Origin: JAHHUA01 sp036635475
GTDB lineage: Bacteria > Bacillota > Clostridia > Oscillospirales > Ruminococcaceae
Assembly (NCBI GenBank): GCA_036635475.1
Contig: JAVWQH010000002.1
Span: 18,448 to 82,447, forward strand
Reading direction: 5' to 3'
Length of the DNA: 64,000 nt
How positions within the stretch are numbered: the stretch's first letter is position 1; the number at the start of each line of letters is the position of its first letter. This document shows positions 44,642 through 53,813 of this stretch, piece by piece. A model generated the notes under the pieces. The model was given only the letters and a program-made list of their open reading frames with translations. It was not told the DNA's origin and made no database searches. Position numbers and translations under genes: made by a program.

Positions 44642-47455
44642 ATGAGAGTTAAAAATAAAATACTGGCAATTATTTTATCTCTTATCATTGTTATACCTTT
44701 TTGTGGTGCGACATCTAAGCCTGTTATACCAAAATTGCCGGCTGAAGCAAAAGAGAAAAGAATTAACAATGTTCAAGGAGTTATTATAAATACTTTTGAC
44801 AATGTGGATTTTCCACTTGTTGCCAATATGCATAATAACGAGTTGACAAATCAAATAAAATTAGCAATGCACTACCTTGATATGATAGGGATTAATACAA
44901 TATTTTATGAATCTGTCAGAGGCTGCGAGGCTATGTATAACTCAAAACTTTGCACAATGAGCAAAAGTTTACGTGATGAAAATACGCTAACTATGAATAT
45001 TGACCCTCTGAAAGTTATCATTCAAGAGGCGAAGAAATATAATATAGATGTATATGCGTTGATTAATCCATATTATGTGGGAAAATCCAATAATATTAAT
45101 CTTGAAAGGGCAGATTATCCTCTGGAAAAAGAAAACTTTTTTGTCGACAGCGGAAATATGTACCTTTATCCCAATGAGATAGTTCAGTCATATGTAAGCG
45201 ATATTTCTCTTGAAATAGCTAAAAAATATGATGTGAATGGGATTATTTATCAAAATTTAGACGATAAATCATTATTAAAAGCTGAAAATTATATTTCATT
45301 AGCATCTGACCAATTTATGGAAATAAGAAAAAAGATAAAAGCACTTGATTCAACTATTGATTTAGGAATTGCACTTGATGGTGATACAACTGAAATTGTT
45401 TCAGCATTTAATATCTCTTCAGCTTTGTTGGAAAAATTAGCAGTTGATGTTATAATGGCAAAAATATCTTCACCCACTGATGAAAACTACGAAAAATCAG
45501 TGAATTTGTGGCAATTATATTCATCAAAATATGGAGCGTCCTTGATAACTGTTAACAATGGATTTAAGCTTTTAAGTCCTAATGATGATGGTTTACCGAG
45601 CATTGACAGGTTTGAGCTAAACTATCAGGCGATTATAAATGAAAAATCTGATGTTTCCGGAGTAGCTATTAACAGCCTTTCAACTATACTTGATAAATTT
45701 AATGGATTGTCCACTTCGTTATCAACTTTGTTTTTGAACGACACCAAAATACCGGAAACGCAATTCAAATTAGCAAATGTTCTTCGCCTTGATGTGCCAA
45801 TAACAGGTATAATTTATACAACCGAGAATGAATATTATATTACAGGAACTTCTAATCCTGAAAAACCTTTATATATCAATGGTGAATTATACGCAAATAG
45901 AGCTGAAAATGGAACTTTTGGAATAACTGTAGCGGTTAATGATAAAGAAAATATTTATAAATTTGTTCAAGACAATAAAACTTTTAATATTGAAATATTA
46001 AAACAGACTACACCTGAAAAAAGCATAAAAAAAATATATGAAATAAATAGCACATCAACATATCCAAGTATTTCTCAGTTTATCAATGCAGAGGATATGA
46101 TTGAGGTTCAGTGTGTTGCACCGTCCGGAAGTCAAGTTACAGCAACACTTGATTCAATGAGCATAAAACTAAAACAAATTGACTTTGCTGAAGCAGGATA
46201 TCCAGCCACATTCAAAGGAAAAATAAAAGCTCCATCAAAATATTCCGCTGAATCTGTTATTGATATAGGGAAAATTTCTTATGCTATGACCAATGACGGC
46301 AAAATCAATTTCACCAAGTCAAACGGAAATATATTTATTGCGGGTAAAAACTCACAAAAGGCTATAGAAGTTGATGATTATATTACAATGGTTTATGAAA
46401 ATGCTGATGGAACAAACCCTGTTTCTATAATGAAAATAGGGGCAAAAGACTATGTTGTAGATGAAAATAAAGATTATTATAAATTAAAATCAGATGGATA
46501 TATCAAAAAATCATCAACAAGGATTATTGCCGGAAACACAAAAATCGAAAGTACCTACAGCACATATATCACAGAAAACGATGATAAAAGTGAAACGTTC
46601 ACACTTATTGGAACTAATGCACCTAATGTCAAGAGCAATATGACGGATAATTCAGTAATTTTAACTTTTTATAATACTACAGCACTGCCCGATATTGTGC
46701 CTATAAAAACAGAATTGTTTAAGAATATAATGAAAGTTAAAGTTGCGGAAAACACATATCAACTTCATTTTATATTTAAAACGGGCATCAAACCTGCGGG
46801 ATTTGATTTTAAATATACGGGGGAAAATTATAAAGATTTTAAGATTTCATTTAATTATTATCGAGAACTTTTTGATAATGTGACAAAGCCATTGACTAAT
46901 ATTTCTGTTTTGCTCGACCCCGGTTGTGGAGGAAAAGATAATGGAAATATGTCGGTTGCGGGAATTTATGGACCTAGTGAAAAGGAAATTAATTTGGTAG
47001 TTGCACTAAAAACCAAAGAATTACTAGAAAGTTTGGGCGCAACAGTTCAATTGACAAGATATGATGATAAAATTTATACTGTGTCTGACAGAATGAGAGT
47101 TTATGCCCAAACTAATCCTGATTTTTTCATATCAATTCACCATAATTCATTGACAAAAGGCAAAAATATAGAAAATATTTCGGGAGTTGAAGTTTATTAC
47201 GCAGACAGTCGTTACGAAGAATTTTCTAAATTATTATCCAAAAATGTGTCATTGTCTACAAATAGAAAAGATTTAAGTGCAATTCAGAGAAATGATATCA
47301 TAACTCAAATAACTTCTTGTCCAACTGTAATCCTACAAAGTGGTTATTTATCTAATCCTTCAGAATTTAATGAAATTTTAGAACCGATGAATATTTATCG
47401 AACAGCATGCGGAGTAGCAAACACTATTTTAGAGTATACGAATAAATACAGTTAA
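44642..47455 (+). CDS. exported GHL10-like glycoside hydrolase fused to an Amidase_3-like domain with altered catalytic residues
   Basis: A 937-residue protein with a signal peptide (about 1-26). Residues 35-370 resemble GHL10/DUF187-type glycosidase-like domains (NNVQGVIINTFDNVDFPLVANM, VYALINPYYVG, DVNGIIYQNLDD, VDVIMAKISSPTDENYEKSVNLWQ). Beta-rich linker segments follow to about residue 750. Residues about 755-937 resemble N-acetylmuramoyl-L-alanine amidase 3: SVLLDPGCGGKDNGN, GPSEKEINLVVALK, DFFISIHHNSLTKG and VILQSGYLSNPSEF. The first metal ligand His is replaced by Cys (DPGC for DPGH) and the final catalytic Glu by Gln (LQSG for VEtG). Enzyme activity of this domain is therefore doubtful. 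It likely acts on or binds the cell wall. Confidence 0.85.
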   Translation: MRVKNKILAIILSLIIVIPFCGATSKPVIPKLPAEAKEKRINNVQGVIINTFDNVDFPLVANMHNNELTNQIKLAMHYLDMIGINTIFYESVRGCEAMYNSKLCTMSKSLRDENTLTMNIDPLKVIIQEAKKYNIDVYALINPYYVGKSNNINLERADYPLEKENFFVDSGNMYLYPNEIVQSYVSDISLEIAKKYDVNGIIYQNLDDKSLLKAENYISLASDQFMEIRKKIKALDSTIDLGIALDGDTTEIVSAFNISSALLEKLAVDVIMAKISSPTDENYEKSVNLWQLYSSKYGASLITVNNGFKLLSPNDDGLPSIDRFELNYQAIINEKSDVSGVAINSLSTILDKFNGLSTSLSTLFLNDTKIPETQFKLANVLRLDVPITGIIYTTENEYYITGTSNPEKPLYINGELYANRAENGTFGITVAVNDKENIYKFVQDNKTFNIEILKQTTPEKSIKKIYEINSTSTYPSISQFINAEDMIEVQCVAPSGSQVTATLDSMSIKLKQIDFAEAGYPATFKGKIKAPSKYSAESVIDIGKISYAMTNDGKINFTKSNGNIFIAGKNSQKAIEVDDYITMVYENADGTNPVSIMKIGAKDYVVDENKDYYKLKSDGYIKKSSTRIIAGNTKIESTYSTYITENDDKSETFTLIGTNAPNVKSNMTDNSVILTFYNTTALPDIVPIKTELFKNIMKVKVAENTYQLHFIFKTGIKPAGFDFKYTGENYKDFKISFNYYRELFDNVTKPLTNISVLLDPGCGGKDNGNMSVAGIYGPSEKEINLVVALKTKELLESLGATVQLTRYDDKIYTVSDRMRVYAQTNPDFFISIHHNSLTKGKNIENISGVEVYYADSRYEEFSKLLSKNVSLSTNRKDLSAIQRNDIITQITSCPTVILQSGYLSNPSEFNEILEPMNIYRTACGVANTILEYTNKYS

Positions 47456-47625
47456 AATTTTAAAGGTTGATAATTATGCAGGTTTAAAAATTATTTTATC
47501 AGCAAAGATTTATCTTTAGCGGAAAATCGTAGATTTTCTTTGCTGATTTAATGTTTTTATCTGTACTTCCACTAATAATTGTGTTTGTATATGCTGTTTT
47601 GTACACATATTTTTTAATAACTAGG

Positions 47626-47654
47626 TTGACAAACTTTTGTAAAAGTGGTATAAT
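47626..47654 (+). promoter_or_regulatory. consensus promoter of the thrS T-box transcript
   Basis: TTGACA (47626-47631) and TATAAT (47649-47654) with 17-bp spacing, a perfect sigma-A match. Confidence 0.85.
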
Positions 47655-47660
47655 GTCAAA

Positions 47661-47918
47661 AATGAATATGTTAATTTGTTGATGAGGAAGGCTTCTCATT
47701 AAACTGGAAAGAGAGAACGCAACTTGGCTGTAATTGTGTTCCCAGTGTGTGAAAAAGCTTACCACCTCGGAATGTGCAACTAATGCTTTTATGCACCAAA
47801 TGCACCGTACTTGCTGCGTTAAAGCAATATTTGAGTGGTATAGCGGTTCGCTATGCAATTCGGGTGGAACCATGGAGCTTAAACTTCATCCCGTTTTTGG
47901 GGTGAAGTTTTTTTGTAC
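47661..47918 (+). promoter_or_regulatory. T-box riboswitch (tRNA-Thr sensing)
   Basis: The leader contains a long stem I region with GAGAGAACGC, a candidate specifier codon ACC (Thr) at 47761-47763 in the 3' side of stem I, and the T-box proper GGGTGGAACCATGG at 47862-47875. A terminator hairpin follows at 47882-47914. The downstream gene is thrS. Binding of uncharged tRNA-Thr would favour the antiterminator and raise synthetase expression. The exact specifier position was read by eye. Confidence 0.9.
47882..47918 (+). terminator. T-box regulated terminator
   Basis: AACTTCATCCC (47882-47892) pairs with GGGGTGAAGTT (47899-47909), one G-U pair, then a run of T. It is the terminator half of the T-box switch. 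Confidence 0.88.
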
Positions 47919-47978
47919 AATTTTTTTGAGATTTCACCTCGTCGGTATTAAATAGAAAATTTATAAGGAGGAACAATT

Positions 47979-49913
47979 ATGATTAAAGTAACATTAAAAG
48001 GCGATGTAGTAAAGGAATATGAAAACGGTACAGCTGTTATTGATATAGCAAAAAGCTTGGGTGCAGGATTGACTAAGGCTGCTTGCTGTGCAAAAATTGA
48101 CGGAAAAATCTGCGATTTAAGAACAAAAGTTGAAAACGATTGCAACTTGGAAATTTGCACATTTGACGATAAGGACGGCAAAAAAATATTCTGGCATTCC
48201 GCTTCCCATGTTCTTGCTCAAGCTATTAAAAGATTATATCCAACAGCTAAATTGGCAATTGGGCCGGCAATAGAAAATGGATTTTACTATGATATTGATG
48301 TTGAAAAGCCATTCACACAAGAAGAATTAGAGAAAATTGAAAAAGAAATGGCTAAAATTGTTAAGGAAAATATCGAAATAGAAAAATTTGAACTTTCTGA
48401 GTCAGATGCAATCGAACTTATGAAAGAAAATGAATATAAAGTTGAGCTGATTAAGGAACATTCCTCAAAAGGTGAGGCTGTCAGCTTTTATAAGCAAGCT
48501 GAATTTACTGATTTATGTGCAGGACCTCATTTGATGAATACAAGTGTTTTAAAAGCTATTAAGCTAACTCAATGCACAGGTGCATACTGGAGAGGCGACT
48601 CGAAAAACAAAATGCTTTGCCGAGTTTATGGTGTTGCATTCCCAAAAGCTTCTCAACTTGACGAGCATTTAACAATGATTGAAGAAGCAAAAAAACGTGA
48701 CCATAATAAGCTTGGACGTGAACTTGAACTATTCACAACTTCGGAAGTGATTGGACAGGGTTTGCCGATTATGTTACCAAAAGGTGCTAGAATTTTGCAA
48801 CTTCTACAAAGATTTGTTGAAGATGAAGAGCAAAAACGTGGTTGGCAGTTGACTAAAACTCCAATTATGGCAAAAAGTGACCTCTACAAAATTTCTGGTC
48901 ACTGGGATCATTACAAGGACGGAATGTTTGTTCTTGGAAATGAAGAAACAGATGATGAAGTCTTTGCTCTTCGCCCAATGACTTGCCCATTCCAATATCA
49001 AGTTTTCTTAAACAGAGGACGTTCTTACAGAGATTTGCCAATGCGTTTGAACGAAACTTCAACCCTATTCAGAAATGAAGATTCCGGAGAAATGCATGGA
49101 CTTATTCGTGTACGTCAATTCACAATCTCTGAAGGACATTTGATTTGCACTCCGGAACAGCTTGAAGGCGAATTTAAAGGCTGCTTGGAACTTGCAATTT
49201 TTATGCTTAAAACTCTTGGACTTTATGAGGACGTTTCCTACAGATTTTCTATGTGGGACCCTGATGACAGAGATAAATATATTGGAACTCCAGAGCAATG
49301 GGAAGAGGCTCAGGGTGTGATGAGAAAAATCCTAAATCATCTTGAAATTCCTTATACTGATGCTATTGGTGAAGCTGCATTCTATGGTCCAAAGCTTGAT
49401 ATTCAAATAAGAAATGTTCATGGTAAAGAAGATACTCTTATTACAATTCAAATTGACCAATTGCTTGCCGAAAAATTCGGTATGGAATATGTTGATACTG
49501 ATGGTACAAAGAAAAACCCATATATTATTCATAGAACATCCCTTGGCTGCTACGAAAGAACACTTGCACTTCTAATTGAAAAATATGCCGGTGCATTCCC
49601 AATGTGGCTATCACCTGTTCAAGTTATGGTTATTCCAATTTCTGATAAACATTCTGACTATGCAAAGGAAATTGAGCAAAGCTTAATCAGCAAGGGCATA
49701 AGAGCTGAATCGGATTTCAGAGCAGAGAAAATGGGATATAAAATCAGAGAAGCGCAACTTGAAAAAATCCCATATATGCTAGTTGTGGGTGACAATGAAA
49801 AGGCAGAAAAGACAGTTTCTGTACGTTCACGCAAGGACGGCGACAAAGGTACAATGCCATTTACTGACTTTGTGGCAATGGCACTTGAAGAAATAGAAAC
49901 AAAAGCAAGATAA
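47979..49913 (+). CDS. thrS: threonyl-tRNA synthetase
   Basis: A 644-residue class II synthetase: N-terminal TGS-like domain (about 1-62), second additional domain with the zinc-type HxxxH editing pocket (HSASHVLAQAIKRL about 71-84), and the catalytic core with motif 1 (about 265-300), motif 2 FRNEDSGEMHGLIRVRQF (about 360-377) and motif 3 HRTSLGCYERTLALLIE (about 508-524), then an anticodon-binding domain (about 540-640: VQVMVIPISDKHSDYAKEIE). It charges tRNA-Thr with threonine. The ATG follows AAGGAGG. It is controlled by the T-box leader just upstream. Confidence 0.97.
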   Translation: MIKVTLKGDVVKEYENGTAVIDIAKSLGAGLTKAACCAKIDGKICDLRTKVENDCNLEICTFDDKDGKKIFWHSASHVLAQAIKRLYPTAKLAIGPAIENGFYYDIDVEKPFTQEELEKIEKEMAKIVKENIEIEKFELSESDAIELMKENEYKVELIKEHSSKGEAVSFYKQAEFTDLCAGPHLMNTSVLKAIKLTQCTGAYWRGDSKNKMLCRVYGVAFPKASQLDEHLTMIEEAKKRDHNKLGRELELFTTSEVIGQGLPIMLPKGARILQLLQRFVEDEEQKRGWQLTKTPIMAKSDLYKISGHWDHYKDGMFVLGNEETDDEVFALRPMTCPFQYQVFLNRGRSYRDLPMRLNETSTLFRNEDSGEMHGLIRVRQFTISEGHLICTPEQLEGEFKGCLELAIFMLKTLGLYEDVSYRFSMWDPDDRDKYIGTPEQWEEAQGVMRKILNHLEIPYTDAIGEAAFYGPKLDIQIRNVHGKEDTLITIQIDQLLAEKFGMEYVDTDGTKKNPYIIHRTSLGCYERTLALLIEKYAGAFPMWLSPVQVMVIPISDKHSDYAKEIEQSLISKGIRAESDFRAEKMGYKIREAQLEKIPYMLVVGDNEKAEKTVSVRSRKDGDKGTMPFTDFVAMALEEIETKAR

Positions 49914-49923
49914 ATTTACTCAT

Positions 49924-49956
49924 AAAAAGGCGATGAAAAAACTCATCGCCTTTTTT
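49924..49956. terminator. bidirectional intrinsic terminator
   Basis: AAAAAGGCGATGA / TCATCGCCTTTTT arms with a short loop, between thrS and the convergent deacetylase gene. Confidence 0.9.
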
Positions 49957-49965
49957 GATATTTAA

Positions 49966-50748
49966 CTATGATTTTAAGTAATCAGATGGCTTTTTAAATT
50001 GAATAGGTTTCACTTGTTCTTCAAGAGTGGAAAAAATATATCCTTTTGATTGATAATATTGTATTACTTTTTCTACAGCTTTTGGGGTTGTGTTTGCAAG
50101 GTTGGTGTCGTGAAACAGAATTATTAATCTGTCTTTATTCTCACCTTGCTTAACAACGTTGTTAAATAGAGTTTGTGCAGGGTAGACAACGGCAGTATCA
50201 TCACCTGAAACGATGTTCCAATCATAGTAAACATAACCTCTGTTTGTCATTGCATCAATAATTTGTTGCATTAATTTCGGTTGGACAAAATAATTGGCAC
50301 TTCCACCGGGGAAACGAAATATTTTGTTTTTTTGCCCAGTGGCTTCAAATATTGTATTTTCAATTTCATTAAAATCCTTCATATAATTATCGAAAGAGCT
50401 GTATATGTAGTTATATTCGTGCCGACAGCAATGTGGAGCAATACTATGACATTTTGTTGCAATTTCAGACATAAGGGATTTTGCAGTTTCATCTTTTCCA
50501 ATGACGAAAAATGTAGCTTTAACATTATACTTATCCAATATTTCTAAAAGTTCAGCAGTATTTTTGCTTGGCCCGTCATCAAATGTGAGATATACAGTTT
50601 TGCACTTTACATCAGGCTGAACATCGGTTATACTTGATGTTGCAGTAACTGGAATTTTTGATGAAATACCCAGAACAGCTGTAAGTACAATTATCATAAA
50701 TAATATGATTGATAAATAACGACTTTTAAATTTTATGATTTTAAACAT
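49966..50748 (-). CDS. polysaccharide deacetylase (NodB/PdaA-type), exported
   Basis: A 260-residue protein with an N-terminal signal anchor (about 12-30) and a NodB domain: catalytic LTFDDGPSKNTAELLEILDKY (about 54-74), metal His pair in APHCCRHEYN (HxxxH, about 99-108), the RFPGGSANYF segment (about 144-153), and ILFHDTNL (about 209-216). All ligands expected for activity are present. It would remove N-acetyl groups from peptidoglycan or another surface glycan outside the membrane. The ATG follows GGAGG. Confidence 0.88.
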   Translation of the reverse strand: MFKIIKFKSRYLSIILFMIIVLTAVLGISSKIPVTATSSITDVQPDVKCKTVYLTFDDGPSKNTAELLEILDKYNVKATFFVIGKDETAKSLMSEIATKCHSIAPHCCRHEYNYIYSSFDNYMKDFNEIENTIFEATGQKNKIFRFPGGSANYFVQPKLMQQIIDAMTNRGYVYYDWNIVSGDDTAVVYPAQTLFNNVVKQGENKDRLIILFHDTNLANTTPKAVEKVIQYYQSKGYIFSTLEEQVKPIQFKKPSDYLKS

Positions 50749-50913
50749 ATTATTTCCTCCTGCGATTACTATTTAATAATATGATGTAGGGCATGCTATT
50801 ATGTTATAATCCCATATTATTATAAAAAATCTTGAAAAAAGATAAAGAAATACAATGAAAATTAAATATAATAGTCGATATAAATTTTATCTTAATTTTA
50901 TACTAAAAAACTA

Positions 50914-50942
50914 TTGCATTTTTAGGCAATATATTATATAAT
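50914..50942 (+). promoter_or_regulatory. promoter of rplS
   Basis: TTGCAT (50914-50919) and TATAAT (50937-50942) with 17-bp spacing, just upstream of the ribosomal leader. Confidence 0.7.
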
Positions 50943-50954
50943 ATACGAGCATGC

Positions 50955-51024
50955 ATGGACTACTGCTTTTGTTGTAGTAGGGTTTGCTGCGAACATATTG
51001 TTCGACGAGCAAAGCAGACAGTCC
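50955..51024 (+). promoter_or_regulatory. L19 ribosomal protein leader RNA
   Basis: GGACT (50958-50962) pairs with AGTCC near 51020, enclosing a CTACT/AGTAG stem and a TTTGCTGCGAAC / GTTCGACGAGCAAA stem, so three helices meet at one junction. This is the layout of the Firmicute L19 leader, which autoregulates rplS. The rplS ATG lies about 48 nt downstream. Confidence 0.72.
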
Positions 51025-51071
51025 TCTAACTATATGTTATGAAAGTCTGTATATTTTAAGGAGGAACGGAA

Positions 51072-51413
51072 ATGGACGCTTTAAAGCAAATTTCAGAAGG
51101 CTGCCTAAAGGCAGAAGCACCAATCGTTAATGTTGGTGACTTTGTTAAGGTTCACGTTAAGATCAAGGAGGGCGACAGAGAAAGAATTCAGATTTTTGAA
51201 GGCACAGTTATTGCTAAGAAGCATGGCGGTGTTGCTGAAACTTTCACAGTACGTCGTGTAGCTCATGGTTGCGGAGTTGAGAGAGTATTCCCTCTACATT
51301 CCCCACACGTTGATAAAGTTGAAATCGTACGTAAGGGTAAAGTACGCAGAGCTAAACTTTACTACTTGAGAGATCGTGTTGGTAAGGCTGCTAAGGTTAA
51401 AGAATCTATCTAG
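51072..51413 (+). CDS. rplS: 50S ribosomal protein L19
   Basis: A 113-residue protein that matches L19 through its length: PIVNVGDFVKVHVKIKEGDRERIQIFEGTVIAKK, VRRVAHGCGVERVFPLHSPHVDKVEIVRKGKVRRAKLYYLR. It binds at the subunit interface of the ribosome. Unlike many genomes the gene stands alone, without rpsP-rimM-trmD upstream. It has its own leader and terminator. The ATG follows AAGGAGG. Confidence 0.98.
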   Translation: MDALKQISEGCLKAEAPIVNVGDFVKVHVKIKEGDRERIQIFEGTVIAKKHGGVAETFTVRRVAHGCGVERVFPLHSPHVDKVEIVRKGKVRRAKLYYLRDRVGKAAKVKESI

Positions 51414-51427
51414 TGTTTACCTATAGA

Positions 51428-51456
51428 AAAAGGGCAGTTTACTGTCCTTTTTTTTG
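51428..51456 (+). terminator. intrinsic terminator after rplS
   Basis: AAAGGGCAG / CTGTCCTTT arms with a short loop and eight T. Confidence 0.85.
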
Positions 51457-51480
51457 TTATTAACAAAAAGGAGAATTCAA

Positions 51481-51969
51481 ATGACTGAAATAAATGAACT
51501 ATATAGCGAAAATAAAACAGAGATGTATGATTTGTTGTTACGTCAATTGTTGGCTTTAACAGAGGGAGAAAAGCATATAATCCCTAATTTAGCCAATGCG
51601 GCTGCACTGATATATAATGCACTTAATGATATAAACTGGGCAGGATTTTACCTTATGACTGACGGCTATCTTTTGCTTGGGCCATTTCAAGGTAAAACAG
51701 CTTGTGTTAAAATACCTGTGGGCAGGGGAGTTTGCGGAACAGCAGTTTCAGAAAATCAAACTCAGCTCATTTCAGATGTACATCAATTTAAGGGACATAT
51801 ACCTTGTGATGGTGCATCAAATTCTGAAATAGTCATACCGATAAGAGTTAAAGATGAAATTATCGGAGTTTTGGATATTGACAGTCCACTTATAGGACGA
51901 TTTGATGAAGAAGATAAAAAAGGACTTGAAAGTTTAGCAAAAATACTTGAAAGTGCTTGTGAGTGGTAG
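51481..51969 (+). CDS. GAF-domain free methionine-(R)-sulfoxide reductase (fRMsr)
   Basis: The ATG at 51481 follows AAAGGAG; the upstream in-frame TTG lies within the rplS terminator region, so the protein is 162 residues. It is a single GAF domain. Catalytic cysteines are in PVGRGVCGTAVSE (about Cys86) and HQFKGHIPCDGASNSEIVIPI (about Cys120), the fRMsr signature, with INWAGFYLM and LLLGPFQGKTACVKI before them. It reduces free methionine-R-sulfoxide with thioredoxin. Length and motifs agree with active members. Confidence 0.9.
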   Translation: MTEINELYSENKTEMYDLLLRQLLALTEGEKHIIPNLANAAALIYNALNDINWAGFYLMTDGYLLLGPFQGKTACVKIPVGRGVCGTAVSENQTQLISDVHQFKGHIPCDGASNSEIVIPIRVKDEIIGVLDIDSPLIGRFDEEDKKGLESLAKILESACEW

Positions 51970-51975
51970 TTGAAC

Positions 51976-52013
51976 AAAAAGCTAAAGTAAAGTAATTTAC
52001 TTTAGCTTTTTTT
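51976..52013 (+). terminator. intrinsic terminator after fRMsr
   Basis: AAAAAGCTAAAGTAAA / TTTACTTTAGCTTTTT arms with a 4-nt loop and a T run. Confidence 0.88.
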
Positions 52014-52103
52014 GTACAAATTGCTAAAAAGAGTTGTCTAAATTATAATTATAAAGTATAATAAATATAATAAGCGACTATGAAAAATTAGGAGGAATTA
52101 ACT

Positions 52104-53582
52104 TTGAAAACACTTTTAATTATGATTGCAGCGACTATTTTTATTTTATTTTCATTAGTATTCAATTTGTCAGGTAAAATGTTGAATTTAATGGGTTTAT
52201 CGGCAGAAAATTATATGCTGTACATTAATATTCTATCTACTTTAGTACTAATATTCTTGCTTATAAGCATTTTCTCTTTGATTAAAAACAAAAATTATAA
52301 ATTCCATAGTAAAAATGATAAAATAACAGGTTTAAATTCATACGCAATGGTTAATCAAGCCTATAATTCTTTTCCGAAAGGTGGAGTTGGGTACACTTGC
52401 GTTTTAATAAAGCTAGATAATTTTGTTGATATTGCAAATTTATTTGGATATGAAGCTGTTGAAAATTATTCCCTAACAATATCAAATGTTTTGAAAAAAT
52501 TTATTAACAGATATGAATATGTTACAAAAACAAAAGGCAGGGAAATTTTTGCCCTTATTTTAAAAACTAATGATATGTACATAATTCGTGATAGATTAGC
52601 CGTTTTACAAGATAGTTTAAATAAAATGAATATATTATGTGGCGAAACAAAGTATGATTATGTTGGTAAATTTTCAATTTCTATTTATCCGATAATGGGA
52701 ACAGAAAGCGATTTTGATGGTATGATACGCAATTCAAATTTGAATTTTGTACCTTGGTATCAGCAAAATGATGCAACAACATATGAAGATTTGGTGATGC
52801 GTGAAAAGCTCTTGCCGGACGTTTATAATGCTATTGAACAAAAACAATTTGTGCCATATTTTCAGATTAGATATAATACCAAAACGAAAGATGTGGTTGG
52901 TGCGGAAATATTTGCAAGATGGAAACACCCTAAATATGGTATTTTAAAGCCTAGAACTTTTATAAATTTGCTGGAAATGTATGGATTAATAGACGATTTG
53001 GATATGCAAATGTTCTGCATTGCTTGTGAAATAACAAAAGCACGTAAAGAAAAGGGCTTAATATTAATGCCATTAGCAGTGAATATGTCACTGCAAAATA
53101 TGTATCAGCTTAATTTTATTGAAAATTTAATTAAGATTTTCAATGATTATGATATTGATGCAAAGTATATTGAGATAACAATAACAGCTAATGAGCATAT
53201 AGAAAACGATTCAGTTCTGAATAATGTGTTAAATAAACTGGTGAAAATGGGATTTAAGCTGTCAGTAGCGAAGCTGGGAAATATTAGTTTTTCAACTGAT
53301 GTTTTAGAATTACCATTTAATAAATATATTCTGGATTTCGAGCATATAAATGATAATGGATTAAATAAAAATGAAGAAATAATTTCTAAGATTATCAAGT
53401 TAGCCACAAAAGAAAAATCAATCACTCTTGTAGCTAAAAACATTTTAACAGAAGTTAAGTATAATTACTCAAAAGCTCTTGGGTGTGATAGTGTGCAAGG
53501 TTTATATTTCAGTAAGTTAATGGATAAAAAGCAATTTGAATATTTTATTTCTCGTTTAGAAAACAATATTTATAAGAACTAA
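52104..53582 (+). CDS. membrane protein with degenerate GGDEF and EAL domains
   Basis: A 492-residue protein starting at TTG 52104, 8 nt after AGGAGG. Two N-terminal membrane segments (about 4-24 and 36-62) precede a GGDEF-like domain (about 75-215), where the GGDEF site reads KGREI, and an EAL-like domain (about 240-490). In the EAL part GAEIFARW keeps the Glu of the first motif and AVNMS keeps the Asn. The DDFG motif has become AKLG, the LKID Lys is lost and the catalytic Glu of AEGVE is a Lys (VAKNIL). Both cyclic-di-GMP activities are therefore unlikely. It may bind the nucleotide or a partner as a sensor. Confidence 0.85.
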   Translation: MKTLLIMIAATIFILFSLVFNLSGKMLNLMGLSAENYMLYINILSTLVLIFLLISIFSLIKNKNYKFHSKNDKITGLNSYAMVNQAYNSFPKGGVGYTCVLIKLDNFVDIANLFGYEAVENYSLTISNVLKKFINRYEYVTKTKGREIFALILKTNDMYIIRDRLAVLQDSLNKMNILCGETKYDYVGKFSISIYPIMGTESDFDGMIRNSNLNFVPWYQQNDATTYEDLVMREKLLPDVYNAIEQKQFVPYFQIRYNTKTKDVVGAEIFARWKHPKYGILKPRTFINLLEMYGLIDDLDMQMFCIACEITKARKEKGLILMPLAVNMSLQNMYQLNFIENLIKIFNDYDIDAKYIEITITANEHIENDSVLNNVLNKLVKMGFKLSVAKLGNISFSTDVLELPFNKYILDFEHINDNGLNKNEEIISKIIKLATKEKSITLVAKNILTEVKYNYSKALGCDSVQGLYFSKLMDKKQFEYFISRLENNIYKN

Positions 53583-53587
53583 ATTCG

Positions 53588-53619
53588 TAAAAGCTATGTT
53601 AAAATCAGCATAGCTTTTA
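53588..53619 (+). terminator. intrinsic terminator
   Basis: TAAAAGCTATG / CATAGCTTTTA arms with a 10-nt loop follow the EAL-like gene. Confidence 0.75.
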
Positions 53620-53813
53620 TTAATACAAGTTTTAATTTTGTATTAATAATATTATGGCTATTTTGTGTAATTTATTATTTTGTAACTTCGCACAACGTAA
53701 TTATAATTATGTTGTATTATTATACGAAATTTTCAAAATGTTATTGTTTTACTACAGTTTTTGTGGTAAAATTAAGTAAATCATATTAATAAATAATATT
53801 TGGAGGGAATTAT

